Assembly (NCBI RefSeq): GCF_030646015.1
Contig: NZ_JAUSLT010000089.1
Location: 1-64,000, forward strand
Source: Bradyrhizobium sp.
Lineage (GTDB): Bacteria; Pseudomonadota; Alphaproteobacteria; Rhizobiales; Xanthobacteraceae
Direction of reading: 5' to 3'
Length of the DNA stretch: 64,000 nt
Below the pieces are notes generated by a model. It saw nothing but the letters and a program-made list of their open reading frames with translations, was not told the origin of the DNA and ran no database searches. Each line of letters starts with the position of its first letter. Position 1 is the first letter of the stretch. The translations under genes were made by a program, and so were the position numbers. Of this stretch, positions 41,260 through 49,980 are shown in pieces.

Positions 41260-42180
41260 CTACTGCGCCGGAGCCGCCACTGCGACGCCGCCGGTCGGCA
41301 CGGTCGCTTCCGCCGTCTTGGTCGATTTGGACGGCGCGGCCTGCGTCTGCGGCTTTTCGGCGCTGACCGTTTCGCTCGCAAAACGATCCTGCACCGGCTT
41401 GACCGTCACCTCGGCCACCGGCGTTGCGCGCGTGTCCGGAAGCAGGACCTCGGCAACCGCATCGGTCGTGACCAGATTGGTCAGCTGCAATTCGTCCCGG
41501 GACAATTCGTGCAGTTCTTCCCACGGCGGCACGCTCAGCGCCAGCGACAGCAGATCGCCCGTTCCGCCCATGTCGAAGGTGTATTTGGCGAGACGGCCGA
41601 TATCGCGCTCCACGATCATCAGGTCCTGCGCGGTGTAGCTGGCGGCCCTGGCGTCGTCGGCGCGGTCGCCCATCCAGATCTGATGCACCCTGATATGGGC
41701 GCTGTCAGGCACGTAACGCGTCTTGCCGGACAGCAGCAGGAACACGCACATCGACTCGCAATAGGCTTCCGGCATGACGCTGCCGCGCTCGCCCTGCCCG
41801 GTCCGGATCCGGACGCTGGTGCCGACGGTCGTCAGCGCCCCGAGTGCGCGCCAGCGCCGTCCGAGCGCGATGGAATCATTGACCGAGCCGCCGCTGGAAT
41901 CGAGCACGATGGTGGCGCCGGCGAGCTGGCGGCCGCGTGCGAATTCGTCGAAGGCCTTCGGGCTGTCCGCGGTGACGATGCCGACCGCGCTGACCCAGCC
42001 GCGGCAATTCGGCTCACAGGCCACCCAGCTGAACTTCATCGGCTGTTTGCGTTCTTCGAGGCTGACGCCGGCATGTGCCAGGCCGCCATTCCCGGCCATG
42101 ATGGCAGGCAATGCGATGCAAAGGGCGGCGGCGCAGACGAGCGCCCAGCCGCCTGTTCGGAGCGACCTCACGAGCCTCAA
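41260..42180 (-). CDS. Exported ClpP-fold protein (COG3904-like), 306 aa
   Basis: The start is taken as TTG 42180 (GGAAGGAA site), giving a signal segment RSLRTGGWALVCAAALCIALPA; nearby starts are possible. The fold is SDH/ClpP-like: ATIVLDSSGGSVNDSIALGRRWR, then YCESMCVFLLLSG (Ser position) and AHIRVHQIWMG (His position). A periplasmic protease or regulator is likely. The tail is Lys/Ala/Thr-rich. A second protein of the same fold is at 51218. Confidence 0.7.
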   Translation of the reverse strand: MRLVRSLRTGGWALVCAAALCIALPAIMAGNGGLAHAGVSLEERKQPMKFSWVACEPNCRGWVSAVGIVTADSPKAFDEFARGRQLAGATIVLDSSGGSVNDSIALGRRWRALGALTTVGTSVRIRTGQGERGSVMPEAYCESMCVFLLLSGKTRYVPDSAHIRVHQIWMGDRADDARAASYTAQDLMIVERDIGRLAKYTFDMGGTGDLLSLALSVPPWEELHELSRDELQLTNLVTTDAVAEVLLPDTRATPVAEVTVKPVQDRFASETVSAEKPQTQAAPSKSTKTAEATVPTGGVAVAAPAQ

Positions 42181-42434
42181 TTTGGTTCCTTCCCCCAAAG
42201 CCCACTGTCGGACGGCGGTAACGGCCCCACTTCAACGCCAACGATTCCGTCACATCGGCGTTGTGAAAAAGTTAACCGCGCGTCACATAAGCGTCTATTA
42301 ACATTTGCTGCATCGCCACGGATCAGGTGCGGTATTTTGCCCGGTGTGACTCAATTGCATATCCGTGGCTTTCCGGGTCCGGTTCCCTGCAAAGGAACCG
42401 TGCAAACAACAGCTCATCGATAAGCCAATCGCCC

Positions 42435-42767
42435 ATGAAGCATTCAGTGGATTGTTCGGCCTGTGCGGGAACCCTGCAACGCCTGCCGCGCCAGTTCGGC
42501 CGGGCCCTGATCTGGATCTACCGGCACACCCTGTCGCCGCTGGTCGGCTACAACTGCCGCCATCTGCCGACCTGCTCGGCGTATGGCGACGAGGCGATCG
42601 AGCGTTTCGGGCTGTGGGCCGGCGGCTGGATGACGCTGGCGCGGCTGCTGCGCTGCCAGCCTTGGGGCACTTCCGGTATCGATAACGTGCCAGTGACGGC
42701 GCCGCCGGGCGCGCGCTGGTATCTGCCGTGGCGGTTCGCGCGCTGGCGCGGCGTCAACGCGCCCTAA
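42435..42767 (+). CDS. yidD: YidD membrane-insertion efficiency factor, 110 aa
   Basis: A small basic protein with the family core RALIWIYRHTLSPLVGYNCRHLPTCSAYGDEAIERFGLWAGGWMTLARLLRCQPWG. The C-x-x-x-P-(S/T)-C-S-x-Y motif and the RCxPW motif are diagnostic. It acts at the inner membrane with YidC and Sec. The N-terminus has an extra MKHSVDCSACAGTLQRLP, and the C-terminal part is basic. It stands alone, unlinked to rnpA or rpmH. Confidence 0.9.
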   Translation: MKHSVDCSACAGTLQRLPRQFGRALIWIYRHTLSPLVGYNCRHLPTCSAYGDEAIERFGLWAGGWMTLARLLRCQPWGTSGIDNVPVTAPPGARWYLPWRFARWRGVNAP

Positions 42768-42779
42768 GGGTGCGTCGCA

Positions 42780-44000
42780 TTAGCGCGAGAACCATCGGAA
42801 ACCGCGCTGCGGCTCGCCGACGTCCCGGGGGGGACGCGGCACCCGCCGGGCGCGCGGCGGCGGCGGCGGAGGTTCGGCCGATGGCGTGGCGTCGGCACTG
42901 CCCGAACCGTCCGAGGGCAGCTTGACCGACAGCAGCAGGTTGGATTCATGCGTGCGCCAGCGATAGCCGATGCCGAAATCGATCGGCTGGCTGCGCCTGA
43001 ACAACTCGGCGTAGGCCGGCTGCTCCCGGCCGGGGAATTCCCCGATCGGGCCGAGATAGCGGCCGAACGGAAAAAACCGCCATTGCTTCCGATTATAATA
43101 GGCGAGCGGCACGCCGGAATCGTCCTGAATGATGGTGGCTGAGTTGGCGAGGATGAAGTCGCGAACGGTGGTGAAGTTGCCGGAATGCAGCAGATAGGAC
43201 GCGCTCTTGAGCAGGCTGTTGCCGGGCGCCAGCGTGGCGCAGAATTTCAGAAAGCCCGTGACCCTGACGCCGCTGTTCGACAGATCGGTCGAGAAATAAT
43301 ACAGCGTCTTCTCCGCGCCATCGCTGCCGGCGAACAGGATGCGGACGCCGCGCGTGGCGTTCGGTCCTGGATTCTCGCTGGCGGAATACGCAGCTCCCTT
43401 GTCGTCGAGCGCGATCGGACTGACGTCGCGAATGGTCTTTCCCGACCGCGCCAGGAAGACATAGAGGATCGGCAAGGTGCCCGAGAGCTTGCCGGCCTGC
43501 AGATCGGTCTTCATCTGCTTGGTGATGAAGAAGCTGAAGCTCAGGATAGAGCCGAGCGACCGCTCGACACTGTGGAGCGCGGCTCCGACGCCGCCCGGCG
43601 CCAGTCGCGTGAGGTCAGGCACCGAGCCGACCGGCTCGAGCGCGCTCAGCACATAGGTCGAAGCCTTCGAATAGAACGCGTCCGCGTAGAGAAAGTCCGG
43701 ACCGCTGAACATGTAGAACATGGTCGGCCGCGGCGCCGCCAGATTGGCCTCGGTCCAGCTGCGGATTTTCGCAAGTTGGCGCTGCTCGAGCTGCCCGAAC
43801 GCGTTATCGAAGAATTTGGCGTGCCGCTGCCAGGAAGGCTCCCTGGTCAAGGCCGTCAGCGGTGAATCGGCTGAAGGCGCCATGCCCGCTAGGAAACGCG
43901 CGGTGTCATCGGCGGTCACGGTATCGGCGGCGCGCACCGGCAGCGCTGCCGCGAGGAACATGACGGCAGCGAGCGCCGCGATTTTCACGGGCTGCAGCAT
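42780..44000 (-). CDS. Exported protein of unknown function, 406 aa
   Basis: A signal peptide (residues 1-23, ending VRA before ADTVTADD) leads to a soluble protein with no recognised domain. Segments such as MFYMFSGPDFLYADAFYSKASTYVLSALEPVG and YYFSTDLSNSGVRVTGFLKFC suggest an alpha/beta envelope protein. The C-terminal part is Pro/Arg-rich and disordered. The start is 2 bases after the stop of the APC permease gene, so the two form a leftward operon. The role may be linked to the transporter. Confidence 0.65.
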   Translation of the reverse strand: MLQPVKIAALAAVMFLAAALPVRAADTVTADDTARFLAGMAPSADSPLTALTREPSWQRHAKFFDNAFGQLEQRQLAKIRSWTEANLAAPRPTMFYMFSGPDFLYADAFYSKASTYVLSALEPVGSVPDLTRLAPGGVGAALHSVERSLGSILSFSFFITKQMKTDLQAGKLSGTLPILYVFLARSGKTIRDVSPIALDDKGAAYSASENPGPNATRGVRILFAGSDGAEKTLYYFSTDLSNSGVRVTGFLKFCATLAPGNSLLKSASYLLHSGNFTTVRDFILANSATIIQDDSGVPLAYYNRKQWRFFPFGRYLGPIGEFPGREQPAYAELFRRSQPIDFGIGYRWRTHESNLLLSVKLPSDGSGSADATPSAEPPPPPPRARRVPRPPRDVGEPQRGFRWFSR

Positions 44001-44002
44001 CA

Positions 44003-45412
44003 CTATTCGCGGCTCGGGGACGCGGCGCCGCGACCGGCCCGCTTGCGGAAAACGGCGTAAATCACCAGGCCCGAAATCATGATCAAGACACCCAGGAACG
44101 ACTGCACCGGCCGTTCCGTCAAAAGATAGTACATCATGAAGCCGGTCACGAGCAGGAAAACCACAGGGGTGACCGGGTATCCCCAGGCCCGGTAGGGCCG
44201 CGGCAAATCGGGCCGGGTGATGCGCAGCTTGATGACGCCGAGCACGGTGAAGAACGAGCAGAACAACAGGCTGAACTGGATGAAATCGAGCACGGCCTCG
44301 AAGCTGCGGGTGAACAGCATCAGGCTGGCGATCGCCAGTTGGAACAAAATCGCCCAGGCCGGCGCGCCCTGGGTCGATTTGCGCGCGAATATCCGCAACG
44401 ACGGAATGTCCTCGCCCATGGTCATCATGACGCGCGGACCGATCCACATCATCGCGCTGATCGAGGATATCAGCCCGATGCAGATCATGGCGCCGACGAT
44501 GCGGCCGCCGAACTCGCCGAAAATGTGGGTGCCGGAGATGCGGGCGACATCGAGTTGCCCTGCCAGTTCGCCTGATGGCGCGGTGTGCAGGAACACCGCG
44601 TTCAACGCGACATACAGCACGAGCACGATCAACGTCCCCGCCAGCATCGCGCGCGGCAGGTTCTGCTCGGGGTCGCGCATCTCGCCGATGATGTAGGTCG
44701 CGGCGTTCCAGCCCGAGAACGAATACATCACGAACACGAGGCCGATCGCGAACGGCGCGCTGGCGATATGGGCGAAATCGGAAACCGAGGGGGTGAACGT
44801 GACCGGTTGCGGCGTGCCGATGACAAATCCCGCCACCAGGAACGCGACGATCAGCACGACTTTCAGGATGGTCGCGATCAGCTGGAAGGTGCTGGAGTGT
44901 TTGACGCCGCCGAGTTGCACCAGCGACACCAGCCAGACCACGCCGACGGCAAGCGCCAGCGGCGGGGCGTCCGGCAGCACCGACTTGCCGTATTCACCGA
45001 ACGCCATCGCGGCCAGCGCCACGGGAGCCGCGAACCCGATCGTCGCCGAGACCCAGCCCGCGACAAATCCGAAGGCCGGGTGGTAGGCCCGGCTCAGGAA
45101 ATTGTATTCACCGCTCGAGCGCGGAAACATCGCGCCGAGCTCGCTGTAGGCGAACACCCCGCACAGCGCCACGACGCCACCGACCACCCACAGCAGCAGG
45201 ATCGAAAAGCCCGACGGGATGTCCTTGACCTGAAAGCCGAGGCTGGTGAAGACCCCGACGCCGACCATGTCGGCCACCACGATGGCGGTCGCCACAAGGA
45301 CCGAAACGCTTGAACCGCCAGCGGGCAGCCGGCCAGGCAATGCCGCGCTTCCCGTCTCTGATGCCGCCATGTCGGTCCACGCCCTTGGCCCAGCCGCCTT
45401 TGATCCGGTCAT
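44003..45412 (-). CDS. APC-superfamily amino acid permease, 469 aa
   Basis: About twelve membrane helices. The N-terminus SVLVATAIVVADMVGVGVFTSLGFQ is the APC helix-1 signature (G-x-G-[VI]-F). FSGWNAATYIIGEMRDPEQNLPRAM is the usual conserved loop (E-[MV]-x-[ND]-P). It likely imports or exchanges an amino acid or amine; the exact substrate is not readable. A GGAG-type site lies about 10 bases before the ATG. The gene runs into the 406-aa exported protein. Confidence 0.9.
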   Translation of the reverse strand: MTGSKAAGPRAWTDMAASETGSAALPGRLPAGGSSVSVLVATAIVVADMVGVGVFTSLGFQVKDIPSGFSILLLWVVGGVVALCGVFAYSELGAMFPRSSGEYNFLSRAYHPAFGFVAGWVSATIGFAAPVALAAMAFGEYGKSVLPDAPPLALAVGVVWLVSLVQLGGVKHSSTFQLIATILKVVLIVAFLVAGFVIGTPQPVTFTPSVSDFAHIASAPFAIGLVFVMYSFSGWNAATYIIGEMRDPEQNLPRAMLAGTLIVLVLYVALNAVFLHTAPSGELAGQLDVARISGTHIFGEFGGRIVGAMICIGLISSISAMMWIGPRVMMTMGEDIPSLRIFARKSTQGAPAWAILFQLAIASLMLFTRSFEAVLDFIQFSLLFCSFFTVLGVIKLRITRPDLPRPYRAWGYPVTPVVFLLVTGFMMYYLLTERPVQSFLGVLIMISGLVIYAVFRKRAGRGAASPSRE

Positions 45413-45581
45413 CGTGCAGGCTGCTCCCCGTCAATTCAAGCAGTGTTAACAATGATTTAAATCGGAGGTCGAATTTGGTATTTTAATACCTATATAGCCT
45501 TCACAACCCTTCCGCAGCCTGGGACATTGCGCAAAGAAGAGGGCCGCCCCACAATCGCGACACGATTTCGTGTTCTTTAGG

Positions 45582-45613
45582 GCTTCCGGGAGTGGGGAAT
45601 TTTCCCCGGAAGC
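45582..45613. other. Long hairpin upstream of the exported hydrolase gene
   Basis: GCTTCCGGG (45582-45590), loop AGTGGGGAATTTTC, CCCGGAAGC (45605-45613). It has no T-run, so it is not a simple terminator. It is 65 bases before the gene at 45679 and may be an RNA leader structure or an operator. Confidence 0.4.
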
Positions 45614-45678
45614 TTAACGTCACCTCAACGCGAGCTGGCATACGCCGAATACAGGCGGATATTGGGGCAAGTGGGTGG

Positions 45679-47001
45679 ATGGTCGGGGCGGATCCGAAAC
45701 AGCATGATCGCGCAAGTCAGGCGATTTCGCCTGATGCGTCGCAGTATCTGAAGGTCGCCGCTCCGCGTCACCGCGCCGGCTCGCATCGATGGCGCTGGAT
45801 CGCCCTCCTCCTTGCCTTCGTGCCGCTGTCATTCGTGCTGGTTCAGTGCGGCAAGGCGCCGAGCGCCGGCATGCTCGCCGCCAATGCCCATACCCATACT
45901 CATGCCTCGGCGGCGGATACGTTCGAAGACCGGTTTCCGGCGCCGACGTTCCGGGATCGCTTCCCTGAGACCAGCGAGAGCCTGGCATCGCGGCAACCGC
46001 CCGCCGCACCGCGCGAACGCAGCGCAAAGGCCGAGCCCGCGCCCTATCGCGTGGCGTCGCTGGCGCCCACGGTGCCGTTTGAGCGTCCGGCCCGGGAAGA
46101 GCAGACCATGCTGGTCGGGCTGAAATCCTCGGCCTTTCCCTATCTCGGCAACAATCCGCGCACCGACGAACCGTTCCTGAACATTTCCAAGGGCGAGCGC
46201 CGCGGCCATCGCAGCTATGGCGGCCGGGTCTACTGGCAGGACGAAACCTACAACGACAACCGCGTGCTGATGCATGTGCCGGAGAAATTCGACGCCAAAA
46301 AACCTGGCGTCATCGTGGTGTTCTTCCACGGTAACGGCGCGACGCTGGAACGCGACGTGCGCGACCGCCAGCTGGTGCCGCAACAGATTTCGGATTCAGG
46401 CGTCAACGCCGTGCTGCTGGCGCCGCAGCTCGCGGTCGATGCCGCCGATTCCAGCGCCGGCAAGTTCTGGCAGCCCGGCGGGCTCAAGCGCTTCGTCGCG
46501 GAGTCGGCCGAGCACCTCGCCCGGTTGTATGGCGATCCCCGCACCGCCAGGACCTTCGCCAACATGCCCGTCATCATCGTCGGCTACAGCGGCGGCTTCA
46601 TGCCGGCGGCCTGGAGCCTGGAGGTCGGCGGCCTCGGCAATCGCGTGCGCGGCGTGTTCCTGCTCGACGCGGTGTACGGCGAACTGGACAAATTCGCATC
46701 CTGGATCGTCAACAACCGGACCGGCTTCTTTGTCAGCGCCTATACCCGCTCCACAAGGCGGCACGAAAAGGAACTGATCGCGATGCTGAAGGAAAAAGAC
46801 ATCGCGATATCGGAGGATATGGACGGGCCGCTGCGACCCGGCAGCGTGGTCTTCCTCGAGACGCCCGAGGGCGTGACGCATCGCGATTACGTCACCCGCG
46901 CCTGGACCGACCATCCGGTCAAGGACGTGCTGGTCAAGATGGCGGCAACCCCCGCGCTGACGCGGGTGGCGGCAAGCACGCCATCATCCGCGGGGCGCTG
47001 A
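45679..47001 (+). CDS. Membrane-anchored alpha/beta hydrolase-like protein, 440 aa
   Basis: The start MVGADPKQHDRASQAIS leads to one membrane segment (about residues 38-58, WIALLLAFVPLSFVLVQCG), then a disordered Ala/Pro/Arg linker. The hydrolase-like domain runs from about residue 135 (RVLMHVPEKFDAKKPGVIVVFFHGNGATLERD) through VIIVGYSGGFMPAAWSLEVG, a nucleophile elbow of the form G-Y-S-G-G. The catalytic His is probably in EGVTHRDYV. It should act outside the inner membrane on a peptide or ester; the substrate is unknown. Confidence 0.75.
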   Translation: MVGADPKQHDRASQAISPDASQYLKVAAPRHRAGSHRWRWIALLLAFVPLSFVLVQCGKAPSAGMLAANAHTHTHASAADTFEDRFPAPTFRDRFPETSESLASRQPPAAPRERSAKAEPAPYRVASLAPTVPFERPAREEQTMLVGLKSSAFPYLGNNPRTDEPFLNISKGERRGHRSYGGRVYWQDETYNDNRVLMHVPEKFDAKKPGVIVVFFHGNGATLERDVRDRQLVPQQISDSGVNAVLLAPQLAVDAADSSAGKFWQPGGLKRFVAESAEHLARLYGDPRTARTFANMPVIIVGYSGGFMPAAWSLEVGGLGNRVRGVFLLDAVYGELDKFASWIVNNRTGFFVSAYTRSTRRHEKELIAMLKEKDIAISEDMDGPLRPGSVVFLETPEGVTHRDYVTRAWTDHPVKDVLVKMAATPALTRVAASTPSSAGR

Positions 47002-47151
47002 CGCTCCCGCGTCACCTCGACCTGCTGCTGCTCAAAATGTGATGTTGATGGCCGCGTCATTTCCGGTGCACGGGATTGTCCGGCACGGGCCACCACCCTA
47101 CGGTGCCGCCACAAAACAGGTGATTTGGCGTGTGATTTGTGGGGATACGAA

Positions 47152-47478
47152 TTGCGTGAAGGCCTTTATAAAGTTGAATTTCATACCGTTCATGGCACAG
47201 GCAACGGCGTGCTTTACGCCACCGGCGGCAAACTGCGCGGCGGCAATTCCGGCTTTGCCTTCACTGGCAATTTCATCCGCCGCGGCGAGGAAATCCACGT
47301 CAAGATCTCGACCTTGCGGCACAATCCCGACCCCGGCTTCAAGCCGCTGTTCGGGACCGACATGATCACGCTCACGCTGAAGGGCACCGAGCACGGTGAC
47401 ATGGTCGACTTCGAAGGCAGCGCGCTGCAACTGCCCGGTGTCGCCTTCAAGGCGATCCTGACGTGGATCGGCGACTAA
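47152..47478 (+). CDS. GrlR-like regulatory domain protein, 108 aa
   Basis: The start is TTG 47152, reading MREGLYKVEFHTVHGTGNGVLYATGGKLRGGNSGFAFTGNFIRRGEEIHVKISTLRH. This pattern (M-x-[DE]-G-L-Y-K-V-x-F... G-G-[DN]-S-x-F-x-x-x-G) is that of the GrlR family, beta-barrel proteins first known as repressors of type III secretion in enteric pathogens, but widespread in Rhizobiales. No GrlA-like partner or secretion gene is nearby. Confidence 0.6.
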   Translation: MREGLYKVEFHTVHGTGNGVLYATGGKLRGGNSGFAFTGNFIRRGEEIHVKISTLRHNPDPGFKPLFGTDMITLTLKGTEHGDMVDFEGSALQLPGVAFKAILTWIGD

Positions 47479-47493
47479 AACTACCGGTTCGAA

Positions 47494-47853
47494 TTACTTC
47501 GGCGGCTTGGGAAGCTTCTCCGCGAAACTGTTGAAGCATTTCAGCCGGCCGTCTTCCTCCTTGAAGGCGGGGCAGTCGGTGACGGCCTTTGGGGCGGGCA
47601 CCCTTGCCTTTGGCTTGGGCGGGAAGATGGCATCGTAGCAATTCAGCCGCTCTTTGGTTTCATCGTCGATTTCGAGACAGGCCTGCATCCTCACCGCAAC
47701 CGATTGCGGCTTTGCCTTTGGCTCTTTCGGAGCTGCGGCCTCCTTCGGCTTGATCTGGACCAGCGGCTTGCCGCCGACTGTCGGCGGCGGCTTGTCTTGC
47801 GCAAGAGCAGCGGACGAACCAAGGATCAAAGCCAGCGCCAATACTTTTCTCAT
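47494..47853 (-). CDS. Exported Lys/Pro-rich hypothetical protein, 119 aa
   Basis: A signal peptide (residues 1-19, ending ALA before QDKPPP) and a linker rich in Pro, Lys and Ala are followed by a Cys-containing core: MQACLEIDDETKERLNCYDAIF and DCPAFKEEDGRLKCFNSFAEKLPK. The first matches the C-x-x-x-x-D-D-x-x-R-L-x-C-Y-D pattern common in small Bradyrhizobium exported proteins. The function is unknown. A GGGGTGA site precedes the ATG. Confidence 0.65.
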   Translation of the reverse strand: MRKVLALALILGSSAALAQDKPPPTVGGKPLVQIKPKEAAAPKEPKAKPQSVAVRMQACLEIDDETKERLNCYDAIFPPKPKARVPAPKAVTDCPAFKEEDGRLKCFNSFAEKLPKPPK

Positions 47854-47998
47854 GTCACTTCACCCCTTAGCCCTGACGACATCGGTAACGCATACTTTGT
47901 CCAGACTGGTATCGGAAAAACAGCCGTTGGCAAAATATCCTTTGGCAAAATTCCCTGAAATTTTGCTTGGGATTGAGGCTTATTGGCGAACATCTCTC

Positions 47999-49900
47999 TC
48001 ACTTGTTCACAAAGAAAAAGTCCTCCCGCCCGGGCAACGAGCCATAGGTGTACGGCTCCTGCCGCCCGGCCGTGGCCTCCATCACGTCGTCACGGACCAG
48101 GCGGAACAGCTTGTTGATCTCGACCCCCGGGGTTGCGATCCGCTGCACCACGGCGACCGCGAAGGGTGAATTTTCACCCTCGCCATCGAGCGCGGTCTGG
48201 CCGTGCTTGGCGGCATAGACCACCAGCGAGGCGCCCTGCACTTTCAGTTCGCCAAGGCCCTTGCCGAGCGACCTCGTTCTCGTGCTGCGGGTGCCATCGT
48301 TCGATGGGGTGGCCGCAACCGCAACCGGCGCCGGCGGCGCCGCTGCCGCAGCATTCGCAAACGGGTTGTCGCGGCAGGCGTCGAGCACGACGAGCTTCAG
48401 CTTCTTCGCCCCGTCGATCGCCGCCATCACCTGATCCAGCGGCATGGCTTCGAACAGCACGTCGCGGTCAGTGGCGAGCTTGGCATCCACCGGGATCAGA
48501 TAATTGACGCCGTTCACCTCGATGCCATGCCCCGCATAATACACCACCGCCCAGTCAGCTTTGTCTGCTGCGGCGGCGAAGGTGCGCAGCGCCTCGATCA
48601 TCTTGTCGCGCGACACGTCGACGGCCAGCGTCACGTCGTCAAAGCCTACGGCACGCAGGGCTGCCGACATTTTCTGCGCGTCGCGGCGCGGATTGTCGAG
48701 AGCGGCAACCGATTTGTAGGCGGAGTTGCCGATGATCAGCGCCGCGCGGCGGCCCTGCCTGGCGGCGGTCGCCTTTGCCACCGCGGGCGCCACCACGGGG
48801 GCGGCGACCGCAAGCGTCGGCACCGAGGTCGTGGTCGATGCCCTGATGGGCAAGGGAACGATCTTCGGCTGTGGCGCACCGGAGTTAAGGGCTGCCAGCC
48901 GCGCTTCCGCGGTTTCGCGGGCTGATTTGGAAATATCGCCGCGGCCGGAATTTTCGCTGACCGACAGCGCGGTGCGGAATTCGGATTTGGCGCGCTCGAA
49001 ATCGCCCAGGCGTTCGAACGTCAGGCCGAGGCCGGTAAATGCCGGCGCGAAATCCGGTTCGAAACGAAGCGCCTGGTTGAAATTCGAGAGCGCGCTGTCG
49101 TAGTTTCCCATGTAGCGCAAGGTCTCGCCGCGCAGCGTCAGGCCAAGCGCGACGCCGGGACCGCCGGCATAGAGCTCGATGGCGCGATTCTGATCCTGCA
49201 GCGCCCGCTCCAGATTGCCGGTGAGCCGCCAGGCGTCGCCGCGATTGGCGTAATATTTGGGATTTTTCGGAGCGAGCTTGATCGCGACGCTGAAATCGGC
49301 CGATGCCTTCTCGTACTCGCCCATCGCTTTCCAGATCAGGGCCCGGTTGTTGTAGGCCGATGCCCGGTAAGGATCATTGTTGATCAGCGTTATCGATCGA
49401 TTGATGTCGGCGATAGCCGCTCCGTAATCGCCCTTGTCACGATACATATTGGCGCGCTGGTTATAGACCGAGGGATCGCGCGGCAGGATCGCGGCGGCCT
49501 CGTTCAGCACGGCGATGCCGCGGTCGAAATCGCCCTTGCAGTTCTGCCAGTAATAAGAGATCCACAAATGCACGTCGTTGTAGGCTGGACTCTTCTTCGA
49601 CGGCGAGACGTCCCTGGCCCGGTTCAAATCCTCGATCGCGCGGTCACATTTATTCTGGTTCAACAGGGCTTGCGCGCGATAGGACAGCGCTAGCGTAAGC
49701 TGCGCGGCGGACCGGCTGCTGTCGATCAGGAGGGTGCAGGCCGCGACCCGGTCGTCCAGTTCGTTGACACTTTTCAGTGGGCCGTTGGTGCAACCGGTGG
49801 CGCGCTCCTTGGCTGCGACCCGATCCGCCCCCGCCAGTGTAACGCCGCCAAAGGTAAGAATTGCCAACGCGGCACACACCGCAATCTTCCAGTTCCCCAC
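47999..49900 (-). CDS. Orthocaspase C: exported TPR protein with C-terminal caspase (C14) domain, 633 aa
   Basis: The start GTG 49900 (GNWKIAVCAALAILTFGG) has an AAGGGG site and a signal peptide. TPRs fill about residues 60-340 (AIEDLNRARDVSPSKKSPAYNDV, ASADFSVAIKLAPKNPKYYAN, ALSNFNQALRFEPDFAPAFTGLG). The caspase domain starts RRAALIIGNSAYKSVAALDNPRRD, with His458 (YYAGHGIE) and Cys509 (LDACRDNPF). The end, EPYTYGSLPGREDFFFVNK, is nearly the same as the end of orthocaspase A. It has the same layout as A and probably the same ancestor; periplasmic action is expected. Confidence 0.9.
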   Translation of the reverse strand: MGNWKIAVCAALAILTFGGVTLAGADRVAAKERATGCTNGPLKSVNELDDRVAACTLLIDSSRSAAQLTLALSYRAQALLNQNKCDRAIEDLNRARDVSPSKKSPAYNDVHLWISYYWQNCKGDFDRGIAVLNEAAAILPRDPSVYNQRANMYRDKGDYGAAIADINRSITLINNDPYRASAYNNRALIWKAMGEYEKASADFSVAIKLAPKNPKYYANRGDAWRLTGNLERALQDQNRAIELYAGGPGVALGLTLRGETLRYMGNYDSALSNFNQALRFEPDFAPAFTGLGLTFERLGDFERAKSEFRTALSVSENSGRGDISKSARETAEARLAALNSGAPQPKIVPLPIRASTTTSVPTLAVAAPVVAPAVAKATAARQGRRAALIIGNSAYKSVAALDNPRRDAQKMSAALRAVGFDDVTLAVDVSRDKMIEALRTFAAAADKADWAVVYYAGHGIEVNGVNYLIPVDAKLATDRDVLFEAMPLDQVMAAIDGAKKLKLVVLDACRDNPFANAAAAAPPAPVAVAATPSNDGTRSTRTRSLGKGLGELKVQGASLVVYAAKHGQTALDGEGENSPFAVAVVQRIATPGVEINKLFRLVRDDVMEATAGRQEPYTYGSLPGREDFFFVNK

Positions 49901-49980
49901 AACAGCCCCTTCCAATTCCCCGGGGGACAAAAGCATGCGGGACGGATCTTGTCACGATAGCGTCTCGTGGAACTCGCACT

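Noticed and set aside
42780..44447. Long N-terminal extension of the exported protein at 42780
   Set aside because: The first 149 codons are the antisense or shifted reading of the APC permease; a signal peptide begins at MLQPVKIAALAAV (44000).
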